Below are positions 23,435-31,563 of a stretch of 64,000 nt of DNA, one piece after another. Below the pieces are notes generated by a model that was not told the DNA's origin, ran no database searches, and saw only the letters and a list, made by a program, of their open reading frames with translations. A program made the position numbers and the translations under genes. Position 1 is the first letter of the stretch. The number at the start of each line of letters is the position of its first letter. Source of the stretch: Nocardioides carbamazepini (GTDB lineage: Bacteria; Actinomycetota; Actinomycetes; Propionibacteriales; Nocardioidaceae); assembly GCF_024614185.1 (NCBI RefSeq), contig NZ_JAHTLF010000016.1, forward strand, positions 310,001 to 374,000. The letters run 5' to 3'.

Positions 23435-24705
23435 CCACCCTTCTCCACCGTTCCAGCCCCCTGCTGACCGCATCCCGGCGGCATCGGCTCGCCCGGGTCA
23501 CCCGCTGGCGCCACGGACTCCGCGACGTGCCCGTGGCGAAGCTCCTGCTGGGCGGCCAGAACGGCATGACCGCGACTGAGTTCGCCGCCGCGATGGAGGA
23601 CCCCCTGTGGCCCTCGCGGCGGGTGGCCGACGGGCCGCACGCCGGCCTGATCGCGCTGGCCGCACGCGAGGGCGGTCTCACCGACGCGCAGCTGCTCGCT
23701 ACGCCGTACGCCCGGATGGCACGGACCTGCATCCGGCGCACGGGGCGCTACTTCGGCGCCGACGACGCGGCCGGGGTCGTCGCGCAGGCACGGGCGTTCC
23801 TCGCCGCCGGCGACGCCGTGGTCGACGTCGACGCCGAGGACGATGCCGAGGTCGGTACGCCGTCCCCGGGTGACCTGCACTCGCCGCCGGGGCAGCCGGT
23901 GCTCGTCGTACCCATCGCCCACTCCGACTGCTACCAGGTCCTCGACGGCCATCACCGGGTCGCGCAGGCGGCCGCGGTGGGGGCGGTGACGGTGCCGGTC
24001 CGGGTCCGCCGCGGCGAGGTGACCACGCCGCTGCAGGACCTGCTGGGACGGATGTCCTGGCTCGACGGCGGGCGCCAGCTCTACCAGCCCGTCGGCTCGC
24101 CGGAGCTCGCCGCGCACTGGCCGACGGTGCGCTGCTGCGTCGACCGGTTCGAGGCGATGGACGCGTTGCTGCGCCGGATCGTCGGACCCACGCTCTCGGG
24201 GAGCTACCTCGACGTCGCCAGCTGCTACGGATGGTTCGTCGCGGAGATGGGCGGCCTGGGCTTCGAGGCGGAGGGCATGGAGCGGGACCCGCTGGGCGCG
24301 ACGCTCGGTCGCCTCGTCTACGGACTCGACCCGGCGCGGATCCGGACCGGCGACGCCGTCCGGCTGCTGCGGGGCACCCGGGAGACCTGGGACGTCGTGT
24401 CGTGCTTCAGCCTGCTGCACCACTTCGTGCTCGGCCGCGGCAGCTGCGACGAGGTCGAGCTGGTCCGGCTGCTCGACCGGGCGACGGGGCGGGTGCTCTT
24501 CCTCGACACCGGGCAGGAGCACGAGCGCTGGTTCCGGTCGTCGTTGCGTGGCTGGGACCCCGACCACATCCGGGCCTTCCTGCGCGAGCACACGACCTTC
24601 GACCAGATCCTCGACCTCGGTCCGGACCGGGACGCGGTCGGTCCCTACGCCGACAACTACGGCCGCCACCTGTTCGCCTGCGTCCGCACCGCACCGGCGG
24701 CCTGA
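23431..24705 (+). CDS. ParB-like domain fused to a SAM-dependent methyltransferase
   Basis: 424 residues from ATG 23431 (ribosome site AGAGGAAG). Residues about 150-200 contain CYQVLDGHHRVAQAAAVGAVTVPV, the DGHHR loop of ParB/sulfiredoxin-fold proteins. From about 245 a class I methyltransferase follows: GSYLDVASCYGWFVAEM (motif I, unusually DVASCYG), GMERD (the acidic residue binding SAM ribose) and VVSCFSLLHHFVLG (motif IV region). It probably methylates a sugar or lipid intermediate. The N-terminal domain may bind a nucleotide or phosphorylated ligand, which is inference. ATGA overlap with the sulfotransferase. Confidence 0.75.
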   Translation: MTTLLHRSSPLLTASRRHRLARVTRWRHGLRDVPVAKLLLGGQNGMTATEFAAAMEDPLWPSRRVADGPHAGLIALAAREGGLTDAQLLATPYARMARTCIRRTGRYFGADDAAGVVAQARAFLAAGDAVVDVDAEDDAEVGTPSPGDLHSPPGQPVLVVPIAHSDCYQVLDGHHRVAQAAAVGAVTVPVRVRRGEVTTPLQDLLGRMSWLDGGRQLYQPVGSPELAAHWPTVRCCVDRFEAMDALLRRIVGPTLSGSYLDVASCYGWFVAEMGGLGFEAEGMERDPLGATLGRLVYGLDPARIRTGDAVRLLRGTRETWDVVSCFSLLHHFVLGRGSCDEVELVRLLDRATGRVLFLDTGQEHERWFRSSLRGWDPDHIRAFLREHTTFDQILDLGPDRDAVGPYADNYGRHLFACVRTAPAA

Positions 24706-24706
24706 G

Positions 24707-25891
24707 ATGAACCGGCCCGCGACGTCCACGGACCTGCTCGACGCGGCTGCCGAGCTGTGGCCGGGCGCCGACCTGGTCCCGGCGGGCACCGTCGGCGACG
24801 GGCGACCCGTGCGGGCCAGGTACGCCGTGATCAGCCGCGGCAGCAGCCCGATCGTGCTGGTGCCGGTCGAGTCGTCGGTCGCGGCCGGTGCCTCGCTGCG
24901 CCGGATCAGCACCGCCTCGACGTGGTGGGACACCACCGCCCGGGTCGCGGCGGGGGCGATGGTCCGCGCCGTTCCGGGGCTGCTGCGGCACCGGGTCGAG
25001 GTCCGCGGCGGTGCGGACGGTCTCGCCGAGCACCTCTCCGGCGTCCTCGGCATGCCGGTCAGCTTCAGCATCACCATCGGCACGGCCCGGGTGAACCGGA
25101 AGCCGGTGCTCCAGGTGTTCGACGAGCAGGGACGGTGCCAGGCGTTCGTCAAGGTCGGCTGGTCCGGCAACACCTGCGCCGACGTGACGGCGGAGGGCCG
25201 GGCGCTCGCCGCGGTCACCGCCCGGCCCTACCGGTACGTCGTGCCGCCGGCGTTGCTCGCGCGGACCTCGTGGCAGGGGCGCCCGGTCCTGGTGGTCAGC
25301 CCGCTGGAGCCGTCACCGTGGCGGCGCCACCGGAACACGTGGACGCCGCCCAGCGCCGCGATGGACGAGCTCGCGGAGCGGTTCGCCTCCCCCGACTCCG
25401 AGCTCACGGCCGCCGACTGGTGGCACCGTCAGTGGCGGGCCACCGGCATCCTCCCCGATCCGGTGTCGCGCAGCCGGTTCGGCAGGGCGCTGGAGCGGGT
25501 CGCCGCGATCGCCGGGCACCGCGAGCTCCACTGGGGCGCCTGGCACGGCGACTGGACGCCGTGGAACATGGCTCCCGCGGGCGATCGGGTGCTGCTGTGG
25601 GACTGGGAGCGCTTCGAGACCGGCGTCCCGCGCGGGCTCGACGCCCTGCACTACGTCGTCAACGCCCTCAACTCGGGCGCTCCCGCGTCCGCGGAGGGAG
25701 TGCTGCGGGCACTCGCGCTCGCGTCGTACCGGGACCGGAGTCTCGGTGGCGCGCCGCACGTGCAGAGCCTGCTCTACCTGGTCGCGATCCTGACCCGGTA
25801 CCTGCGGCTGGTCGACGTCCCGGGGGGTGAGCACATCTCCTCCCGGGCGATGCAGACGCTGGTCGCCCTGGAGCACCTGGCCGACGTGTAG
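24707..25891 (+). CDS. APH-fold kinase-like phosphotransferase
   Basis: 394 residues, one base after the methyltransferase stop. The catalytic loop is HGDWTPWNM and the metal-binding DFG equivalent is LLWDWERF, typical of aminoglycoside/choline kinase-like enzymes. The N-terminal lobe is less clear (FVKVGWSGNTCADV offers a Lys in the place of the ATP-anchoring residue). In this operon the likely target is a sugar or lipid-linked oligosaccharide. It ends the operon; the downstream gene is convergent. Confidence 0.75.
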   Translation: MNRPATSTDLLDAAAELWPGADLVPAGTVGDGRPVRARYAVISRGSSPIVLVPVESSVAAGASLRRISTASTWWDTTARVAAGAMVRAVPGLLRHRVEVRGGADGLAEHLSGVLGMPVSFSITIGTARVNRKPVLQVFDEQGRCQAFVKVGWSGNTCADVTAEGRALAAVTARPYRYVVPPALLARTSWQGRPVLVVSPLEPSPWRRHRNTWTPPSAAMDELAERFASPDSELTAADWWHRQWRATGILPDPVSRSRFGRALERVAAIAGHRELHWGAWHGDWTPWNMAPAGDRVLLWDWERFETGVPRGLDALHYVVNALNSGAPASAEGVLRALALASYRDRSLGGAPHVQSLLYLVAILTRYLRLVDVPGGEHISSRAMQTLVALEHLADV

Positions 25892-25928
25892 GCCAGGCGC
25901 CCCAGGGCGCTCGCGTTCCTGCCGCTCG

Positions 25929-27368
25929 CTACTTCAGCGAGGGTGACCCGGCGAGGGCCTGTGCGAATCCGGTGCGCTTCGTGGTGGTGCTGAGCGTCCA
26001 GGGCGCCACGCTGTTGAGCGCGCTGTCGAAGTAGCTGTAGGCGATGCCGCCATAGCTCTCCATCAGCTGCACCGCGTCGGCGATCGCCGAGGGTCTGGCC
26101 TCGGCGGCCACGTCGGTCACCCCGGTCTCGCCGAGCGCCCACTCGACGCCGACAGTGCGGGACCAGGTCGAGATCGCCCGGTAGTACTGCTCGAAGTCGG
26201 TCCACTTGGTCGTGGTGCTGCCGTTCTTCGCGACGCCGTACTGCTGGTAGATGTCGAATCCGGCGACGTCGACCTTGACCCCGCGCGGCCAGATCTCCGC
26301 CAGGCTGTACTGCGCATCGCCGTAGAACTGGTTCCAGCCGGTCATCACGACGGTGAACGCCACGTTGGGGGCGGTCTTGCGGACGAGTGGGGCGAGGTGC
26401 TCCTGCATCCGCCGCCACTCCTGGATGTCCCCGTCGCCCTCGGGCTCGTGGTGGAAGGCGACCCACACCGGGCCGCCGACCGCGGCCAGGCGCTGGGCGA
26501 GGTCGGTCGCCCAGGCGTCGCCCTTGCCGTCGGCCATCTCGGTCCACGAGTAGGGCAGCTTGAAGCTCACCCAGGGCAGCCGGCCGGCCGTCAGGTCCGC
26601 CTGCGCGGTGCGCACCGCGCTCGCGACCCCGGTCGAGGTGAAGTAGGTGCGCCGGATGGCGAGGCGGTCCCCGAGCTGCTGCTCCAGCGTGCTCGGGTCG
26701 GTGTTCGAGCCGTGCGCGGCGCCGACGTAGGTGCCGCACGACGGGATGCCGCGAGCCGTGTGGCCGCAGCCGTTGGTCAGCTTCCCGACCATCTCCTCGG
26801 ACGCGGCGGCGTCGCCCTTCGGCGCGACGCTCAGGTCGTCGACGAGCACCTTCTGGCCGGACTTCCCGTGCGGCGCCCGGATGCGGAGCTTGAGGACGGA
26901 GTCGCGCTTCTTCGTGGTGACCTGCGCCTTGAGGCGGGTCCAGGAGCCGGCCTTGGCGGTGGCGCGGGCGGTGCGCGCCTGGACCTTCTTTCCTTGGGCC
27001 ACCTCCCGCACGCGCAGCGCGACCGGGTGCCCGGCTGTGGTCCGCACCCACACCCGGACGACGTACGCCGTCCCGGCGGCGTGCGTGCCGGCGAACCTGT
27101 GCCGGCTGACCGTGGCCGCCGGCCCCCGGCCCTTCGCGCGCACGACCATCGCCCGGCTGCCGCCCCGCCCCGCGCCGTCGCGGGACAGCGCGACCCGGCT
27201 CCCGTCCACCCCGGCGAAGCCGTCCAGGTGGGTCTCGAAGTCGCCCGATGGCAGGGACTCGCCGGCGGTCGAGCGCGACTGCGCCGGCGGCACGGCCGCC
27301 ACTGCTCCGATCATCAGCATGGCCAGCACCGCGGCCAGCCAGGTCCATCGTCTGTGGGCGTTCTGCAT
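25929..27368 (-). CDS. secreted GH26-like glycoside hydrolase with N-terminal CBM-like domain
   Basis: 479 residues from ATG 27368, with GGAAGGTGG as ribosome site. The signal peptide is residues 1-30. Residues about 40-185 form a beta-sandwich resembling family 4/9 carbohydrate-binding modules (FETHLDGFAG to KVLVDDLSV). The catalytic part has WVAFHHEPEGDG (candidate acid/base Glu near 308, as in clan A family 26) and WALGETGVTD (candidate nucleophile Glu near 415). Family 26 includes beta-mannanases and exopolysaccharide-associated hydrolases. It may trim or release the polymer made by this locus. Confidence 0.78.
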   Translation of the reverse strand: MQNAHRRWTWLAAVLAMLMIGAVAAVPPAQSRSTAGESLPSGDFETHLDGFAGVDGSRVALSRDGAGRGGSRAMVVRAKGRGPAATVSRHRFAGTHAAGTAYVVRVWVRTTAGHPVALRVREVAQGKKVQARTARATAKAGSWTRLKAQVTTKKRDSVLKLRIRAPHGKSGQKVLVDDLSVAPKGDAAASEEMVGKLTNGCGHTARGIPSCGTYVGAAHGSNTDPSTLEQQLGDRLAIRRTYFTSTGVASAVRTAQADLTAGRLPWVSFKLPYSWTEMADGKGDAWATDLAQRLAAVGGPVWVAFHHEPEGDGDIQEWRRMQEHLAPLVRKTAPNVAFTVVMTGWNQFYGDAQYSLAEIWPRGVKVDVAGFDIYQQYGVAKNGSTTTKWTDFEQYYRAISTWSRTVGVEWALGETGVTDVAAEARPSAIADAVQLMESYGGIAYSYFDSALNSVAPWTLSTTTKRTGFAQALAGSPSLK

Positions 27369-27477
27369 GACGCCACCTTCCCGAATATGGCCGTGGGGGA
27401 GCCTGCGCACGGCCTTGTCGTGTCATTTCCCGATCGGCTCGATTGGACCCGCAGCGAGGAGTCGGAGCGAATCCCGT

Positions 27478-27491
27478 CCCCCAAATGGGGG
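27478..27491. promoter_or_regulatory. CCCCCAAATGGGGG dyad upstream of the GH26-like gene
   Basis: A nearly perfect 14-base dyad (CCCCC-AAAT-GGGGG), 110 bases upstream of ATG 27368. It is the most symmetrical of the TTGGGGG-type sites and suggests that the protein recognising them binds as a dimer. Confidence 0.5.
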
Positions 27492-27502
27492 AGCCGCGCC
27501 CC

Positions 27503-27640
27503 GCCGACCCGGCGCAGATTGAACGATGATCCCCGCCGACCCGGCGCAGACTGAACGAGAAGGCGCGCCGACCCGGCGCAGACTGAACGAGAAGGCGCGC
27601 CGACCCGGCGCAGACTGAACGAGAAGGCGCGCCGACCCGG
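27503..27640. repeat. tandem array of 32-base repeats
   Basis: Units begin with GCCGACCCGGCGCAGA at 27503, 27535, 27567, 27599 and 27631: an exact 32-base period, four full units and a fifth cut after 10 bases. Units 2-4 are nearly identical; unit 1 is diverged. Each junction contains GCGCCG-ACC-CGGCGC, a 6-base stem with a 3-base loop. The array ends 10 bases before the stop codon of the minus-strand GT2 gene. There are no spacers, so it is not CRISPR. It could affect transcript termination or be a replication-slippage product. Confidence 0.85.
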
Positions 27641-27649
27641 TCGTCCGGC

Positions 27650-28573
27650 TCAGATCCCGTGGCCGCGCCGGTGGGCCAGGTCCAGCAGCCGCTCGGCGCG
27701 GACCACGTGCAGGGCGACCAGCGCGGCGAGATAGGCGCGCGGCTCCCGGGGAGAGGTGCGGAGGGTGCGGGCGGCGCAGCGGAGGGCGGTGCGGTCGCCG
27801 AGGGCGGCGAGGGCGAACGCCTTGCGGCCGAGGAGGCGGGCGTGGGCGCGGCGGTCCTCACGGAAGGCGGGGTGCTTGGCGAGGCCGTAGTCGATGGCGG
27901 CCACGATGGTCGCCCACTGGCGGGAGAACTGCGATCCGCCCCAGCGCACCCGGACGAGGGGCTCGGGTACGACGTGGAAGCCGCCGGCGGCGGCCGCGCG
28001 GATCATCCAGTCGAAGTCCTCGCCGTAGCTGCCGGGGATCTCCTCGTCGACCAGTCCGATCGTGGAGAGCAGCTCGTGCCGGCGTACGACGACCGTGGAG
28101 GGGTGCGCCTCCATGACGCGTCGGCGCACGAGGTTGCGCAGCTCGAGGGCGGCCGCGGTCGGGACGCGGGTCGTCGTGGTGCCGGCGTAGTCGATCTCGA
28201 TGCCGGTGACGCACGTCGGCGGGCCGCCGTCGAGGAGGGCCCGGACCTGGAGGTCGAGCTTGCCGGGGAGCCAGACGTCGTCGTCGTCGCAGAAGGCGAC
28301 GAGCTCGCCGTTCCCCTCGAGCACGCCGCTGTTGCGGGCGCCGGCGAGTCCCGGGCTCCGGTGGTTCTCGATCACGTCGACCACCCGGTCGTCCCCGCTG
28401 TCGGCACGGACCAGGTCGCCGTCGGGCGTCGAGCGGTCGAAGACGACGATGCAGCGGATCCGCCCGTCGTACGCCTGCTCGACGACGGCGGCGATCGCCT
28501 CCCGGACCAGGACCGGCCGGTCGTGGGTCGCGATCACGACGTCGACGTCCGGCAGTCTCCTGTGGCGACTCAT
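27650..28573 (-). CDS. family 2 glycosyltransferase
   Basis: 307 residues. GT-A fold: VDVVIATHDRPVLVREAIAAV at the N-terminus, LAGARNSGVLEG, then the metal-binding acidic motif FCDDDDVWLPGKL and a GEDFDWMIRAAAAGG acceptor/catalytic segment. It is expected to transfer a sugar from a nucleotide donor to the growing repeat unit. ATGA overlap with the CDP-alcohol phosphotransferase gene upstream. It is the last gene of a three-gene minus-strand operon, whose end meets the 32-base repeat array. Confidence 0.9.
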   Translation of the reverse strand: MSRHRRLPDVDVVIATHDRPVLVREAIAAVVEQAYDGRIRCIVVFDRSTPDGDLVRADSGDDRVVDVIENHRSPGLAGARNSGVLEGNGELVAFCDDDDVWLPGKLDLQVRALLDGGPPTCVTGIEIDYAGTTTTRVPTAAALELRNLVRRRVMEAHPSTVVVRRHELLSTIGLVDEEIPGSYGEDFDWMIRAAAAGGFHVVPEPLVRVRWGGSQFSRQWATIVAAIDYGLAKHPAFREDRRAHARLLGRKAFALAALGDRTALRCAARTLRTSPREPRAYLAALVALHVVRAERLLDLAHRRGHGI

Positions 28574-29301
28574 GACGCCCCCTTCCCACCGGGCTCCCGG
28601 GCCCGTACGACGTCGAGCGTGGTCGCGATCCGCCAGCTCCGGCGCAGGTTGACGACGGTGGCGACCACATAGAAGGCGAGCGCCACCAGCAGGCCGGCGA
28701 CCGCGGGACGGGGGCCGACGACAGGGAGCAGGCCGAGCACGAGCGTCTCGGCCTCGACCGCCCACGGCACCGGGCTCATCCCGAGCCGTCGGCAGATCCG
28801 CAGCCACGGGTCCAGCAGGGGCAGGTCGGTCCGGCGGAGCAGGTCGGACCCGCCGTCGCCGAGCCCGGCCAGCTCGGCGAGGTGCTTGCGGTGGGCCAGG
28901 GCCCAGCCGTAGGTGCCGAGTGCGGCCAGCAGCCCCACAGCCACCGGTACGTCGACGCGGTCGGTGCGCACGGCCCACCATGCGAGCCCGGCGTAGGACG
29001 CCGTCACGCACACGACGTCCGTCCCGACGTCGAGCAGCGCACCGCGCGCGGAGCTCGAGCCCTGCAGCCGGGCGATCTTGCCGTCGAGGCAGTCGGCGAA
29101 GAAGCGGAGCAGGAAGAGCAGGCCACCGAGTCGGAGCTGTCCGGCGGCCAGGCAGGCCGCGGCCGCGACGCCGAGGACGCCGGCGAGTGTCGTCACCCGG
29201 TTGGGCGTCACCGCGGTGTGGGGGGCGAGGAGGCGGGCGAGCGGGTCCGCCGACGGGTCGATGACCAGCCGGGTCCAGATGTCGCGCGGTCGGGGGCTCA
29301 T
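28570..29301 (-). CDS. CDP-alcohol phosphotransferase family protein
   Basis: 243 residues with several membrane helices. The complete signature D-x2-D-G-x2-A-R-x8-G-x3-D-x3-D is read as DCLDGKIAR ... G ALL D VGT D (about residues 69-94). These integral membrane enzymes transfer a phospho-alcohol or phospholipid moiety from a CDP-activated donor. In a polysaccharide operon it may build a phosphodiester-linked decoration or a special lipid anchor. ATGA overlaps on both sides bind it to the polymerase and the GT2. Confidence 0.88.
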   Translation of the reverse strand: MSPRPRDIWTRLVIDPSADPLARLLAPHTAVTPNRVTTLAGVLGVAAAACLAAGQLRLGGLLFLLRFFADCLDGKIARLQGSSSARGALLDVGTDVVCVTASYAGLAWWAVRTDRVDVPVAVGLLAALGTYGWALAHRKHLAELAGLGDGGSDLLRRTDLPLLDPWLRICRRLGMSPVPWAVEAETLVLGLLPVVGPRPAVAGLLVALAFYVVATVVNLRRSWRIATTLDVVRAREPGGKGAS

Positions 29302-31340
29302 CGCCGTCTCCGCGGCAGGTTCCAGGGCGCCCGGGTGCGGATCAGGGCGAGCGCGATCAGGCCGCCGACGGCCAGGCCGGTGGTGAGGGGGACGTCACGC
29401 CCGCCACCGACGGTCCGCGCGGGGCCGACCCGGATCACGCTGCCCACCTCGGGACGGTGCGTGGTGAGGTGGTCGATCGCGGCTCGCAGGTAGGTGCGGG
29501 TCGCCGCCCAGGCCGGGTCGTCCGGGTCCACGGCGGCCAGCCGCTCGCCCAGGCGCGCGACGAGGTCGGTGCGCCGCGTCTCGAGGAAGCGGGAGCGCTC
29601 GGCGAGATACTCCTCGGCCACGGCGAGCGCCGCGGCCGAGGCATCCGTCCGGCGGGAGGTCGTCACCGTGACGTCGAGGACGGTCGACAGCGGCGGCGCG
29701 GCGACCCCGATGTCGGCGCGGAGGGTGGCGGGCGCCAGGCCGACCCGTCTGCCCGCGCGCTCCATCGCGCTCTCGGAGCGCAGCAGCGCGGCCTCGGTGT
29801 CGATCGTCGCCGGGTCGGGCGGCCGGACCAGGGCGTCGCTGTCGGCCTCGCGTGCGACGTCGCCGACGTCGAGATAGGTCGGTGACGGGGTCAGGGCGAC
29901 GGTGACCGTGCTGGCGACGTGACGTTCCTCGCCTCGGGTCGCGGTGGCGCCGACCGCGGCCCCGAGGATCCCGGCGACGGCCGCGGTGACCAGGGCTCGT
30001 CCGGTCGGGCGGCGCAGCGTCGTGCCGGAGCCTTCCTCGCGCCACGCCAGCGCCACCGCGGTCATCAGGATCATCATGGGGAGCCCGAGGGTGTCGTAGA
30101 CCGTCAGCTGGAGCAGGAAGATCCCGAGGACGAAGGTCGCGACCGTCTGGTTCAGGGTGCGACATCGCCAGGTCCGGCGCAGTGCGAGGACGAAGAAGGT
30201 CAGGAAGAAGAGCGTCCCGATCCAGCCCTGCGAGAAGAGCACGAGCCAGAGCTGTCCCTGCGTCCCGAGGGGCGGTACGCCGCACGCGGGGCAGCTCGGG
30301 GTGGCCCCGCCGGCGATCGAGGTGAAGGTGCCTGCGACGTCCCGGGTGCTGCCGAAGCCGACGACGGGAGAGCCGCGGGTCATCGAGTCGACGGTGGTCA
30401 CCAGGAGCTGGGAGCGTCGCTCGTTGCTGTGCGGGTTGTCGAGACGTGAGGAGACCGTGTCGCCCAGCGAGGTGGAGGTGGCGGCGACGCCGCCGAGGAC
30501 CACGACGACCACCAGCGCCGCGAGGGCGCCGTGGTGCCGGCGCAGTGCCAGCAGGACCAGGAGCCCGAGCGCCCCGACGCCGAGGGCGAGCCACAGGCCG
30601 CGGTTGAGGCTGAGCACGATCGGGACGGCCGCGGCCGCGAGCACGGGCGCGGCCAGCCAGCGCGTGCGGGACCGGCTCGTCACGACGGCCGCGACGAAGA
30701 AGACCAGGGTCAGCGAGACGACGCTGCCCCAGGTGTTGGTGAACGGGAAGGGCGCCTTGGGGCGGGGTTCCGGGTCGCCGAGCACCTTCTGGATGTCGGC
30801 GGTCTCCGCCGACACCAGCGTGTTCACGAAGCCGTTGCTCCGCAGTCCTCCGGGCAGCAGGCGCTCGGCCAGCGTGGTGATCGCGAAGTCGGGCGCGAGC
30901 AGGCCGAGGATGCCGCCGGCGACGGCGACCACGAAGACCCACGCCAGGATCCGGTGCACGAGCCGGTCGGGGAGCCGGTCCGCCGGGGTGTTCCCGATCC
31001 AGATCAGCAGCACCGTGCACGAGAGGTACCACGCCAACCGGTAGCCGAACACGAGCAGCCGCCCGGTGCCCCCGTCGTCCACCGCCTCCGGCGCAGCGGC
31101 CCACAGCGTGCCGAGGCCGAGCAGGACCCACAGCAGGAACAGCAGCCACCAGCCGGCGTGCGGCGGCAGGGACACCCGGCGTCGTGAGCGCAGATCCCAG
31201 CAGAGGGGCACGGCGAGGGCCAGGGGAACCACGGACGCGACGCCCAGGAGCCACCACACGGGCAGGCCGGCGATCCCGACGACGAAGCATCGCTCGGCGA
31301 CGCGCCCGGGCCGGTCCCCCGATGGCGTGGCGGACGTCAT
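29298..31340 (-). CDS. O-antigen polymerase/ligase-like protein fused to a Wzz-like domain
   Basis: 680 residues from ATG 31340. Residues about 15-430 hold 10-12 hydrophobic segments with a large central loop and the Wzy/WaaL-type SRLDNPHSNERRSQLL and VGFGSTRDV stretches. After about residue 455 a second part begins: a helix (ALVTAAVAGILGAAVGATAT), an extracytoplasmic domain with TEAALLRSESAMERAGRRVG, a coiled-coil-like AEEYLAERSRFLETRRTD, and a last helix (LTTGLAVGGLIALALI). This is the layout of a Wzz polysaccharide co-polymerase lacking the kinase. Polymerase and length regulator in one chain is unusual; a separate co-polymerase is encoded at 19663. Confidence 0.82.
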   Translation of the reverse strand: MTSATPSGDRPGRVAERCFVVGIAGLPVWWLLGVASVVPLALAVPLCWDLRSRRRVSLPPHAGWWLLFLLWVLLGLGTLWAAAPEAVDDGGTGRLLVFGYRLAWYLSCTVLLIWIGNTPADRLPDRLVHRILAWVFVVAVAGGILGLLAPDFAITTLAERLLPGGLRSNGFVNTLVSAETADIQKVLGDPEPRPKAPFPFTNTWGSVVSLTLVFFVAAVVTSRSRTRWLAAPVLAAAAVPIVLSLNRGLWLALGVGALGLLVLLALRRHHGALAALVVVVVLGGVAATSTSLGDTVSSRLDNPHSNERRSQLLVTTVDSMTRGSPVVGFGSTRDVAGTFTSIAGGATPSCPACGVPPLGTQGQLWLVLFSQGWIGTLFFLTFFVLALRRTWRCRTLNQTVATFVLGIFLLQLTVYDTLGLPMMILMTAVALAWREEGSGTTLRRPTGRALVTAAVAGILGAAVGATATRGEERHVASTVTVALTPSPTYLDVGDVAREADSDALVRPPDPATIDTEAALLRSESAMERAGRRVGLAPATLRADIGVAAPPLSTVLDVTVTTSRRTDASAAALAVAEEYLAERSRFLETRRTDLVARLGERLAAVDPDDPAWAATRTYLRAAIDHLTTHRPEVGSVIRVGPARTVGGGRDVPLTTGLAVGGLIALALIRTRAPWNLPRRRR

Positions 31341-31378
31341 GGACCTAGGAGACCCCGTGCCCGACCCGTCGCGGCTCA

Positions 31379-31391
31379 CCAATTTTGGGGG
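31379..31391. promoter_or_regulatory. CCAATTTTGGGGG site in the divergent polymerase/lipoprotein promoter region
   Basis: CCAATTTTGGGGG lies 39 bases upstream of the minus-strand polymerase start and about 90 bases upstream of the plus-strand small frame at 31480. Its reverse complement starts CCCCCAA, as in the other strong sites of the locus, and it could serve both directions. Confidence 0.45.
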
Positions 31392-31479
31392 ACTAACTCC
31401 GCGTGCGACGCGGGTCCGGACGGACCGTCCTACTGTCGCCCTGAACCCCGGTGATCGGCCGGCGGGGAGGGGAGGCGTC

Positions 31480-31560
31480 ATGCGCAGGACTGCCGCCGTG
31501 CTCCTCTGCTGCCTGGCCCTAGGGCGGTCGGTGACGCTCGTCGCCGGACGGAGCGGCTGA
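31480..31560 (+). CDS. small hydrophobic leader-like open frame (26 residues)
   Basis: MRRTAAVLLCCLALGRSV and so on: two Arg, a hydrophobic core and a small polar end, preceded by a strong ribosome site (GGGGAGGGGAGG). The TGA lies 3 bases before the GTG of the lipoprotein gene. It may be a short membrane peptide or simply a translational-coupling leader. Coding status is uncertain. Confidence 0.3.
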   Translation: MRRTAAVLLCCLALGRSVTLVAGRSG

Positions 31561-31563
31561 GCC

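Noticed and set aside
27503..27640. CRISPR array
   Set aside because: The 32-base units are directly adjacent with no spacers and no cas genes occur in the window.
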